Source: Solirubrobacterales bacterium
GTDB lineage: Bacteria > Actinomycetota > Thermoleophilia > Solirubrobacterales > Solirubrobacteraceae
DNA: 16,526 nt
NCBI GenBank assembly: GCA_003134675.1
Contig: PLBZ01000063.1
Coordinates: 4,575-21,100 of the forward strand
Direction: 5' to 3'
The notes under the pieces were generated by a model that searched no databases, was not told where the DNA came from, and saw nothing but the letters and a program-made list of their open reading frames with translations. Shown here piece by piece: positions 1-6,451 of the stretch; the stretch's first letter is position 1; every line of letters starts with the position of its first letter. A program made the translations under genes and the position numbers.

Positions 1-830
1 GCGTGCTCGCACGCGAACAGCGCGCCGGTGCGCCCGAAGCCGGTGGCGATCTCGTCGAGCACCAGCAACAGGTCGTGCTCGTCGCACAGGCTCCTCAGCA
101 GCGCGACGCACTCCGGTGAATGGAAGCGCATGCCCCCCGCCCCCTGCACGACGGGCTCCACGATCACGGCGGCCAGCTCGTGCTCGTGTCGAGCGACCAG
201 CTCGCTCACATGCTCCGCCCAGGCATCGTCGAGACCCACATCAAACCCGTCGGGTGGTCGATCGGCGAACACGTGCTCCGCCAGCACGTCGGCGAACAGG
301 CTGTGCATCCCTGAGACCGGATCGCAGACGGCCATCGCGCCGAACGTATCGCCGTGGTAGCCGCCCCTGACGGTCAAGAGACGCGTACGCTCCGTCCGTC
401 CGAGGGCCTGCTGAAACTGCAGGCTCAGCTTGATCGCGACCTCCACAGAGACCGATCCGGAGTCGGCGAAGAAAACACGCTCGAGCCCGTCTGGAGTGAT
501 CTCCAGCAAACGCTCCGCCAACCGCACGCCCGGCTCGTGTGTGAGCCCGCCGAACATCACGTGCGCCATCCGCCCGAGCTGCTCGCCCACGGCAGCGTCG
601 AGTGCGGGATGACGGTAGCCATGGATCGCACACCACCACGAGGACATGCCGTCGATCAGCTCGCGCCCGTCGGCCAGCTTCAGGCGCACCCCCTCTGCCG
701 AGAGCACCGGCAGCGGCGCCAGCGCGCTGGGCAGCGCGCCGTATGGGTGCCAGACGTGCTCCCGGTCGAACGCGAGCAGTGCCTCCCAGTCGGTCAGACG
801 GCGCCTAGTCCTCGTAGAGGACGAAGTCAC
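1..830 (-). CDS. bioA: BioA, adenosylmethionine-8-amino-7-oxononanoate aminotransferase (partial, C-terminus beyond the window)
   Basis: Fold-type I, class III PLP aminotransferase that makes 7,8-diaminopelargonate from KAPA in biotin synthesis, using S-adenosylmethionine as amino donor. The minus-strand translation carries BioA hallmarks: HVWHPYGAL near the N-terminus, [16 protein letters not shown], the [11 protein letters not shown] tyrosine motif, and [15 protein letters not shown] with the PLP-contacting Asp (codon at 54-56). About 276 codons are visible; the PLP lysine lies off the left edge. The start is uncertain. A GTG at 828-830 lies inside the rubredoxin gene (26-bp overlap). A CTG at 795-797, preceded by GAGGA, would begin the protein at [10 protein letters not shown] and align much better with the E. 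coli N-terminus (MTTDDLAFD). I report the GTG because CTG starts are rare. It is probably co-transcribed with the upstream rubredoxin gene. Family assignment is secure. Confidence 0.93.
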   Translation of the reverse strand, partial: MTSSSTRTRRRLTDWEALLAFDREHVWHPYGALPSALAPLPVLSAEGVRLKLADGRELIDGMSSWWCAIHGYRHPALDAAVGEQLGRMAHVMFGGLTHEPGVRLAERLLEITPDGLERVFFADSGSVSVEVAIKLSLQFQQALGRTERTRLLTVRGGYHGDTFGAMAVCDPVSGMHSLFADVLAEHVFADRPPDGFDVGLDDAWAEHVSELVARHEHELAAVIVEPVVQGAGGMRFHSPECVALLRSLCDEHDLLLVLDEIATGFGRTGALFACEH

Positions 831-990
831 GCTTACGCGCGCCGCACACCGGGCAGAACCAAGTGTCGGGGATGTCCTCGAACGCGGTCCCCGTCGGAAT
901 GCCCCCGTCCGGGTCGCCTTCCTCGGGGTCATAGATGTAGCCGCAGGACTCGCAGATCCAGCGCTGAAGGGTCTCTGTGGCGGTGCTCAT
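805..990 (-). CDS. Rubredoxin
   Basis: A 61-residue one-electron carrier with a single Fe(Cys)4 centre. The four ligands are visible as CESCG (C13, C16) and CPVCG (C46, C49). The usual rubredoxin core surrounds them: [16 protein letters not shown], then [20 protein letters not shown]. The length is normal for the family, with a short N-terminal tail. The ATG at 988-990 has no clear ribosome-binding site, but TAATCT lies 7 nt upstream on the coding strand, which fits a leaderless transcript. It is divergent from the NUDIX gene (33 bp between the ATGs) and overlaps or abuts bioA downstream. The redox partner is not evident. Rubredoxins often serve alkane hydroxylases or oxidative-stress reductases, and none is present in this window. 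Confidence 0.95.
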   Translation of the reverse strand: MSTATETLQRWICESCGYIYDPEEGDPDGGIPTGTAFEDIPDTWFCPVCGARKRDFVLYED

Positions 991-997
991 GCGCCAA

Positions 998-1003
998 AGA
1001 TTA
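998..1003 (-). promoter_or_regulatory. Candidate -10 element for the rubredoxin gene (leaderless)
   Basis: TAATCT on the minus strand ends 7 nt before the ATG at 990, which would place the transcription start at or next to the start codon. This is the arrangement of actinobacterial leaderless promoters (TANNNT). No convincing -35 hexamer is visible 16-18 bp upstream, so this is a suggestion only. Confidence 0.35.
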
Positions 1004-1011
1004 GCGGCCGG

Positions 1012-1017
1012 TAGGGT
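1012..1017 (+). promoter_or_regulatory. Candidate -10 element for the NUDIX-epimerase operon (leaderless)
   Basis: TAGGGT ends 6 nt before the ATG at 1024. It matches TANNNT at leaderless spacing, and no Shine-Dalgarno sequence precedes this ATG. It interleaves with the opposing rubredoxin promoter in a 33-bp divergent gap. No good -35 is seen. Confidence 0.35.
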
Positions 1018-1023
1018 CAGCAG

Positions 1024-1689
1024 ATGAGCACGGACGGCAAGAGCGAGCTTCCCGGACCCGGCGAGGAGCACAACTCTGGTCCGGTGACGCCCGCGCGTCA
1101 GGCGGCGACCGTGATCCTGCTCCGCGGCGGCGCAAAAGCGCTCGAAGTGCTGATGGTCAAGCGCACACCTCATGCACGGTTCATGGGCGGTGTGTGGGTG
1201 TTCCCCGGCGGAGCCGTCGACGAGGGCGAGGGAGACGGGGATGACGCCCATCGCGCCGCGGCGATCCGTGAGTTGCGTGAGGAGGCCGGAATCGTGCTGG
1301 AGGACCCGCGGGCACTGGTGAAGTTCTCGCGCTGGATCACACCGGCCGAGGTGCGCACGCGCTTTGACACCCACTTCTTCCTCGCTGCGCTACCCGCAGG
1401 GCAGGAGCCGAAGGTCGACGGCGAGGAGTGCGTCGAGGAGAGCTGGTTCACGCCCGCGGCGGCGCTCGAGGCCCACCACCGCGAGCAGATCGTGCTCGTG
1501 TTCCCCACGATCAAGCACCTCGAACAGCTCAGTGATTTCTCCTGCGCCGATGAGCTGCTGGCGCAGGCCGGGGGCCGAGAGGTGCAGCCGATCCAGCCGC
1601 GAGTCGTAGTCGAGGGCGAGGTGGCCCGCGTGCTGCTTCCGGGCGAGCCCGGGTACGACGATCCGCAGCCGGGACCGGCGATGCGCTAG
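1024..1689 (+). CDS. NUDIX hydrolase (NUDT19/CoA-diphosphatase-like group)
   Basis: A 221-residue NUDIX-fold enzyme predicted to hydrolyse a nucleoside diphosphate linked to another moiety; the substrate cannot be assigned. The fold opens at residues 26-46 ([10 protein letters not shown]...EVLMVKR). [10 protein letters not shown] follows at 58-67. The Nudix box is at 68-90: G68-x5-D74-x7-R82-E83-L84-R85-E86-E87-A88-G89-I90, with Asp74 where the consensus has Glu. The stretch [19 protein letters not shown] and the later [10 protein letters not shown] and [11 protein letters not shown] resemble the NUDT19-like group. The first 25 residues are probably disordered. The gene is followed 9 bp downstream by the epimerase gene, so the two are likely co-transcribed. 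NUDIX membership is confident; the subfamily is only probable. Confidence 0.9.
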   Translation: MSTDGKSELPGPGEEHNSGPVTPARQAATVILLRGGAKALEVLMVKRTPHARFMGGVWVFPGGAVDEGEGDGDDAHRAAAIRELREEAGIVLEDPRALVKFSRWITPAEVRTRFDTHFFLAALPAGQEPKVDGEECVEESWFTPAAALEAHHREQIVLVFPTIKHLEQLSDFSCADELLAQAGGREVQPIQPRVVVEGEVARVLLPGEPGYDDPQPGPAMR

Positions 1690-1698
1690 AAAGGGAAG

Positions 1699-2739
1699 AT
1701 GCCCGCCGCGGCACGTGCACAGAGACGCTCCGGCCTGACGGTCGCCGTAACCGGGCCCACGGGCGAGATCGGCCGGGCCGTGGTCGGAGCGCTCGAGCGC
1801 TCCACTGAGGTGGGACGTGTGCTCGGGATGGCACGGCGGCCGTTCGATCCGGCCGCGCAGGACTGGAAGAAGGTCTCCTACCGGAGCGGAGACGTGCTCG
1901 ATCGCGGTGCCGTGGCAGACCTGGTGAAGGACGCCGACGTGGTCGTGCACCTGGCCTTCATCATCATGGGTGGGCCACAGGAGACCTCGGCGGTGAACAT
2001 GGACGGCTCGCGCAATGTGTTCGAGGCCACCGTCTCGGCTGGCGTCAAGCGCCTGATCTATGCATCGTCGGTGGCGGCCTACGGGTTCCACGGGGGGAAT
2101 CCTCAGCCGCTCTCCGAGGAGGTTCCCGCGCTCGGCACCGCCAGCCACTACTACTCGGCTCAGAAGGCCGAGGTCGAGGTGATCTTGGGAGAGGTGCTGC
2201 GCGGCTCCTCCACCGCCGCTTACGTGCTGCGGCCGTGCATCGTCGGCGGCCCGGACGCGCCGCTCTTGATCGACAGCCTGCCCTACACCCAGCTCTCCGA
2301 GCGGCTGCCCGGACCGGTTCTGCGCCTGCTCGACGGCGTGCCGATCCTCAAGCCGGTGCTGCCCGATCCGGGCGTGCCCTTTCAGCTCGTCCACCACGAC
2401 GACGTCGCAAGCGCGATGCGCGCCGCCGTACTCGGCCGCGGCGCTCCGGGTATCTACAACCTCGCCGGGGCCGGTGAGCTGACCGTCAAGCAGCTCGCCG
2501 AGGAGCTCGGCTGGTACTCGATCCCCGTGCCCGAGCTGGCCGTGGACGCGGTCGCGGAGATGATCGGGCGCCTAAGCTTCCTGCCCGCGCAGGCGCAATG
2601 GATCGCGGCCTTCCGCGAGCCCATGATCATGGACGTCTCCAAGGTCCGGCGCGAGCTGCGGTGGCGCCCCAAGCACGACGCGCTGCAGACGCTGCGCGAA
2701 ACGATCGCCGCCGAGCGACTGGATCGCTTGGTGCGCTGA
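1699..2739 (+). CDS. NAD-dependent epimerase/dehydratase (extended SDR family)
   Basis: A 346-residue extended short-chain dehydrogenase. The Rossmann motif TGPTGEIG is at 18-25. VVVHLAF (81-87) follows, then YASSVAAYG (121-129) with the catalytic-type Ser, and YYSAQK with Tyr152 and Lys156 as the YxxxK pair. LRPCIVGGP and the downstream VHHDDVASAM region are typical of sugar-nucleotide epimerases and of atypical NAD(P)-binding members. The substrate is unknown. The ATG at 1699 is preceded by AAAGGGAAG, so the purine-rich stretch lies very close to the start; an initiation site a little downstream, nearer LTVAVTG, cannot be excluded. It is second in an apparent operon with the NUDIX gene and converges on the GH15 gene with only 8 bp between the stop codons. 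Confidence 0.9.
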   Translation: MPAAARAQRRSGLTVAVTGPTGEIGRAVVGALERSTEVGRVLGMARRPFDPAAQDWKKVSYRSGDVLDRGAVADLVKDADVVVHLAFIIMGGPQETSAVNMDGSRNVFEATVSAGVKRLIYASSVAAYGFHGGNPQPLSEEVPALGTASHYYSAQKAEVEVILGEVLRGSSTAAYVLRPCIVGGPDAPLLIDSLPYTQLSERLPGPVLRLLDGVPILKPVLPDPGVPFQLVHHDDVASAMRAAVLGRGAPGIYNLAGAGELTVKQLAEELGWYSIPVPELAVDAVAEMIGRLSFLPAQAQWIAAFREPMIMDVSKVRRELRWRPKHDALQTLRETIAAERLDRLVR

Positions 2740-2747
2740 AGAGAGGC

Positions 2748-4730
2748 TCAGCCGGCCTGCTGGGCCTCGATCACGTGCGTCACGGCGTTGATCAGCGCCA
2801 GGTGCGTGAACGCCTGCGGGTAGTTGCCGAGATGGCGGCCCGAGGAGGCCTCGAGCTCCTCGGCGTACAGCCCCAGGGGCGAGGCGTAGGAGAGCAGCCG
2901 CTCGCACAGGTGCTCGGCCTGGCGCCGCTCGCCGATCTCCGACAGCGCCGAGACCAGCCAGAAGGAGCAGATCAGGAACGTCCCCTCCTCGCCGCTCAAA
3001 CCGTCGTCGGTCTCCTCGGTGCGATAGCGCAGAACGAGGCCATGCTCGGTCAACTCCTCGCAGATCGCGTTCACGGTTGCGCATACCCGCTCGTCAGTGG
3101 GGGGCAGGAAGCGCACGAGTCCAATCAGCAGGTTGGATGCGTCGAGCGCGTCGGTGTCGTAGTGCTGGCGGAACACCCCGCGCTCATCGACGCCGCGCGT
3201 GAGGATGTCCTCGCGGATCTCCTCAGCCACCGCCTGCCATCGCGCTGCCTGCTCGTCCTCGCCGCGTCGTTCCGCCAGACGGGCCCCACGATCCATCGCC
3301 ACCCAGCACATCAGCTTCGAGGACACGTAGTGACAGGGCTCCCCGCGCGCCTCCCAGATGCCCTGATCGGGTTCCTTCCAGACCTTGGCCGCGCACTCGA
3401 CCTGATCGCAGAGCACCGGCCACAGGCGCTCAGGTATGTGGTCGCGCTGCTTGGAATGCAGATACACCGAGTCCAGCACCGCGCCGAACACGTCGTTCTG
3501 GCGCTGCTTGTAAGCACCGTTGCCGATCCGCACCGGGCGCGCGCCTTCGTACCCCTTGAGGTGATCGAGCGTCGACTCCTCGAGGTCCCGGTCACCCTTG
3601 ATCCCGTACATGATCTGCAGCGAGCCGTCCTCGTTGCGCGCCAGGTCCGCCACATACTGGATGAAGTCGTCGGCCTCCCAGTCCAGCCCGAGCGCGTGCA
3701 GGCCCCACAGGGTGAAGGAGGCGTCGCGCATCCAGCAGTAGCGGTAGTCCCAGTTGCGCTCCCCGTGCGGTGTCTCGGGCAGCGAGGTCGTGGGCGCCGC
3801 CACGAGCGCCCCGGTGGGCATGAACGTGAGGCCCTTCAGCGTCAGCGCCGAGCGCTCGAGGTGATAGCGCCAGGGGTGATCCGGGTAAGTGCCGTCGGCC
3901 AGCCAGCTACGCCAGAAGTGGCTCGTGCGCTGCAGATACTCCTCGGCCTGCTCAGGCGTGCGCGGGCCGAGGAGCCCCTCGGTCCAGGAGATCGCGCAGA
4001 AGCGCCGCTCGCCCTCAGCCATCGTGTGACGTGAGTGCACGCGATTGCCCTCGATCCCCATGCGTACGTCGCTGAACAGGCGAAACTCCGTCCGCCCGTC
4101 GCTGGCATCGAGCGCGTATCCGCCCTCCTCGCCGGTGTCCACCACGCTCCACTTCGCCGGCGTGCTGCCGTACTCGAGCATCGGCTCGCACACCATCTCG
4201 ACCTGCACCTCGCCCTGGATGCACTCGATCATCCGCACCAGCAGGTGATCGGCGTCGAAGTCGGTCGGCGCCCGAGTGTGGCTGGAGCCCTCCTTGTTGT
4301 CGTGCCACTGCCCGATCGTCAGCCCATCCACCACACGCAGCCATCCCTGCGGGGTCATCCAGGTCGTCTCGATCAGGTTCGTGCCCGGGATGTAGCGCCG
4401 GCCTGCCGGCACATACACGCCGTAGGGGCCCACGCGCCAGCTCCCGGCGCCACGATCGAGCATCGCCGCGAACACACTCGGCGAGTCGAAGTGGGGCAGG
4501 CACATCCACTCGATCGACCCGTCGACGGCGACCAGTGCGCCGGTGTGACAGTCCGACAGGAAGCCATAGTGGGCGATCGGCGGGAATGGCGAGTCGGGCG
4601 AGAATCCCCCCGGATACGCACTGGCGGACTGCCCTTGCGCCGTCTGCGGTGTGACCTTGGCCTGCACGGCAGGGCTGTCAGCCTTCGGCGGCAGGCTGTT
4701 AGTGATCGCCGAGCGCGGAGGCATGGTCAT
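2748..4730 (-). CDS. Glycoside hydrolase family 15 protein, probable alpha,alpha-trehalase
   Basis: A 660-residue GH15 enzyme. From memory of the family it resembles the mycobacterial GH15 trehalase (Rv2402 type) along nearly its whole length, so hydrolysis of trehalose to two glucose is the best prediction; glucoamylase or glucodextranase is the alternative. Landmarks: PPIAHYGFLSDCHTGALV at 50-67, the N-terminal beta-domain to about 260, then the (alpha/alpha)6 barrel with ERNWDYRYCWMRDASF (324-339), RPVRIGNGAYKQRQ (398-411), DQGIWEARGEP (455-465, Glu460 a candidate general acid), DDGLSGEEGTF (575-585) and GNYPQAFTHLALINA (635-649). There is no signal peptide, so it is cytosolic. Residues 1-49 are low-complexity. 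Two close ATGs (4730 and 4724) could be the start; TACCGT upstream fits the second. It is divergent from glucose dehydrogenase. Confidence 0.9.
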   Translation of the reverse strand: MTMPPRSAITNSLPPKADSPAVQAKVTPQTAQGQSASAYPGGFSPDSPFPPIAHYGFLSDCHTGALVAVDGSIEWMCLPHFDSPSVFAAMLDRGAGSWRVGPYGVYVPAGRRYIPGTNLIETTWMTPQGWLRVVDGLTIGQWHDNKEGSSHTRAPTDFDADHLLVRMIECIQGEVQVEMVCEPMLEYGSTPAKWSVVDTGEEGGYALDASDGRTEFRLFSDVRMGIEGNRVHSRHTMAEGERRFCAISWTEGLLGPRTPEQAEEYLQRTSHFWRSWLADGTYPDHPWRYHLERSALTLKGLTFMPTGALVAAPTTSLPETPHGERNWDYRYCWMRDASFTLWGLHALGLDWEADDFIQYVADLARNEDGSLQIMYGIKGDRDLEESTLDHLKGYEGARPVRIGNGAYKQRQNDVFGAVLDSVYLHSKQRDHIPERLWPVLCDQVECAAKVWKEPDQGIWEARGEPCHYVSSKLMCWVAMDRGARLAERRGEDEQAARWQAVAEEIREDILTRGVDERGVFRQHYDTDALDASNLLIGLVRFLPPTDERVCATVNAICEELTEHGLVLRYRTEETDDGLSGEEGTFLICSFWLVSALSEIGERRQAEHLCERLLSYASPLGLYAEELEASSGRHLGNYPQAFTHLALINAVTHVIEAQQAG

Positions 4731-4733
4731 CGA

Positions 4734-4739
4734 ACGGTA
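4734..4739 (-). promoter_or_regulatory. Candidate -10 element for the GH15 gene
   Basis: TACCGT on the minus strand ends 3 nt before the ATG at 4730 and 9 nt before the in-frame ATG at 4724. A CCGACA lies 16 bp upstream as a weak -35. If it is used, transcription would start between the two ATGs and the second would be the start codon. Weak evidence. Confidence 0.3.
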
Positions 4740-4761
4740 GCGTGAGCGCGGGTCGTGTCGG

Positions 4762-4767
4762 TATCGT
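4762..4767 (+). promoter_or_regulatory. Candidate -10 element for the glucose dehydrogenase gene
   Basis: TATCGT ends 8 nt before the ATG at 4776, in a 45-bp divergent gap shared with the GH15 promoter. It supports ATG 4776 over the in-frame GTG at 4755, because the GTG would lie upstream of the predicted transcription start. No -35 consensus is obvious. Confidence 0.35.
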
Positions 4768-4775
4768 CAGGACCC

Positions 4776-5585
4776 ATGAGCGGCGAGCATCCCTTCGAGC
4801 TCCATCCTCCGGACGCCCGCCTGCTGGAGGGTCGCCGCGCGCTCGTCACCGGCGGGGACTCCGGCATCGGCCAGGGGGTCTGCTACGAGCTCGCGGCCCA
4901 TGGAGCGGCCGTGGCGATCAACTACGTGGGGTCTCCGGTGCAAGCAACGCGGATGGCCGGCGAGATAGAACATGCAGGCGGTCGGGCTGTGGCGGTGAAG
5001 ATGGACGTCTCCAACGAGTCAGACGTACAGCGGGCTTTCTCTGAAGCAAAGCAGACCATTGGCAGTGTCGACCTGCTCGTCAACAACGCCGGCCTGGAGC
5101 ACCCCTACTTGCTGGTTGACATGCCGCTGCAGGCCTGGCAGCAAGTTATCGACGTCAACCTGACGGGCGCTTTTTTGTGCGCTCGTGAGGCTGCTCGAGC
5201 AATGCGCGAGGACAAGTCCAAGGGCGTGATCGTGAATATCTCGAGCGTTCACGAGCAGATCCCGTGGGAGCAGTTCTCTCACTACTGCGCCTCCAAGGGA
5301 GCCATGAAGATGTTCGCCCAGTCGATCGCCAAGGAGCTCGCGCCGCTCGGCATCCGGGTCGTGGGCGTGGCGCCGGGGGCGATCGACACGCCGATCAACA
5401 AGGACGTGCTCGCCAACCCCGAGGCGAGCACAAAGGTCCAAGGTGAGATTCCACTGGGACGTTGGGGACACGTCCAGGATGTTGCCCGTGCGGTGGCATG
5501 GCTGGCGAGCGAGCAGGCGAGCTACGTCACCGGTGCCACGCTATTCGTGGACGGTGGAATGACGTTGTATCCAAAGTTCGTCTGA
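4776..5585 (+). CDS. gdh: Glucose 1-dehydrogenase (classical SDR)
   Basis: A 269-residue classical short-chain dehydrogenase predicted to oxidise beta-D-glucose to glucono-lactone with NAD(P)+. It shows TGGDSGIG at 25-32, NNAGLE at 103-108 and the SSVHE-IPW block at 156-164. The catalytic set is Ser157, Tyr170 and Lys174 (HYCASKGAMK), and GAIDTPIN is at 201-208. The C-terminus DGGMTLYPKFV matches Bacillus glucose dehydrogenases, as does the NNAGLE/SSVHE-IPW pair, which is more specific than generic SDR motifs. An in-frame GTG at 4755 would add seven residues; the ATG at 4776 has AGGA and TATCGT at sensible distances. It is divergent from the trehalase-like gene, which would supply its substrate. 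The central part (about 5020-5260) has a looser, more A/T-containing codon choice and a run of six T at 5171-5176. Confidence 0.88.
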   Translation: MSGEHPFELHPPDARLLEGRRALVTGGDSGIGQGVCYELAAHGAAVAINYVGSPVQATRMAGEIEHAGGRAVAVKMDVSNESDVQRAFSEAKQTIGSVDLLVNNAGLEHPYLLVDMPLQAWQQVIDVNLTGAFLCAREAARAMREDKSKGVIVNISSVHEQIPWEQFSHYCASKGAMKMFAQSIAKELAPLGIRVVGVAPGAIDTPINKDVLANPEASTKVQGEIPLGRWGHVQDVARAVAWLASEQASYVTGATLFVDGGMTLYPKFV

Positions 5586-5589
5586 AACC

Positions 5590-6417
5590 TCACCAACGGG
5601 GACGCTCTACATCGGCGGGCAATCGACGCTCATCCTCCAGCTTGTCGAGATGGGCGAGCAGTGTCACTGCCGCGGCGGGGCGCAGCGCAGAGGGCACGTC
5701 CGACCAAGCGGCGTCGAGCAGCTCGCTGACAGAACGACGGCCTTGGTCCAGTGCTTCCAGTAGCAGGCGCTCACGCTCTAAACGATGGTCGATGTACTGA
5801 TCGAGCTTGGCATGAGGATCCCAAATGGCTGGCCCATGTCCGGGACACAGGACATCCAGGTCGCGTTCGCGCAGTCTCTCCAGAGCACCGAGATAGCCGG
5901 CGAGCGCGCCCGGATCGGGGGCGATGAACACGCTCCCTTCGCCGAGCACCGCGTCGCCGGTGAAGCACACCCGCCCGCAGATCAGCGCGAAGTGATCGGG
6001 GGCGTGTCCGGGCGTGGAGAGAGCCTGCAAGGGCCCAAAGCAAATCCCCTCGGCGAGCTCGACGTCGACCTCGCCGCGCCCGGCCGCAAGCGGCGCCGGG
6101 TCGTGCCTGCGCAGAGCCTCGACGGCTTCGACGTGATCGGCGTGATCGTGAGTGAGCACGATGCCTCCGAGGCCACCGCGCGCGTCGATCGCCGTGAGGA
6201 GTCGCTGGATGTGAGAGTCGATCAGGGGGCCGGGGTCGACGACGTAGGCCGGATCGCGGCCCACGACCCACGCGTTGGTGCCCGACAGCGTCAGCGGACC
6301 CGGATTGTCCGCGCGCAGCCGCAAGACACCGTGCTCGGCCAGCCGGCGAGCCTCGACAGCGGGATCCGGCGAAGCTCCTTCTAAGCTTGGCGACACGCCA
6401 TGAGTCTGGCAGCCCAT
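5590..6417 (-). CDS. Metallo-beta-lactamase-fold hydrolase, LACTB2-like
   Basis: A 275-residue zinc-dependent hydrolase. The metal ligands are all visible: THDHADH (H90, H92, D94, H95), STPGH (H138), FTGD (D155) and PGHGP (H194). The opening DNPGPLTLSGTNAW (37-50) and the C-terminal helical segment from about 200, likely a winged-helix domain (RSVSELLDAAW), match the LACTB2 group, whose human member is an endoribonuclease. For bacterial members the substrate is usually unknown, so RNase activity is only a possibility. The reading frame stays open to 6579, but that extension would overlap the divergent cyclopropane synthase gene, so I use the ATG at 6417; a GTG at 6396 is also plausible. It converges on gdh with 4 bp between the stops. 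Confidence 0.85.
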   Translation of the reverse strand: MGCQTHGVSPSLEGASPDPAVEARRLAEHGVLRLRADNPGPLTLSGTNAWVVGRDPAYVVDPGPLIDSHIQRLLTAIDARGGLGGIVLTHDHADHVEAVEALRRHDPAPLAAGRGEVDVELAEGICFGPLQALSTPGHAPDHFALICGRVCFTGDAVLGEGSVFIAPDPGALAGYLGALERLRERDLDVLCPGHGPAIWDPHAKLDQYIDHRLERERLLLEALDQGRRSVSELLDAAWSDVPSALRPAAAVTLLAHLDKLEDERRLPADVERPRW

Positions 6418-6451
6418 CCGCAGATCGACCACGACCGCCGCCCAGGTGCAG

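Noticed and set aside
241..639. 132-codon minus-strand frame at the left edge
   Set aside because: It lies in the wrong frame of the bioA region; the bioA frame holds all the conserved aminotransferase motifs.
2598..4034. 478-codon open frame on the plus strand
   Set aside because: Antisense to the GH15 gene, whose conserved motifs run through the whole stretch; long antisense frames are expected at this GC content.
5165..5180. T6 run as a terminator or frameshift in gdh
   Set aside because: No GC-rich hairpin precedes it and the frame is intact across it with conserved SDR motifs on both sides.
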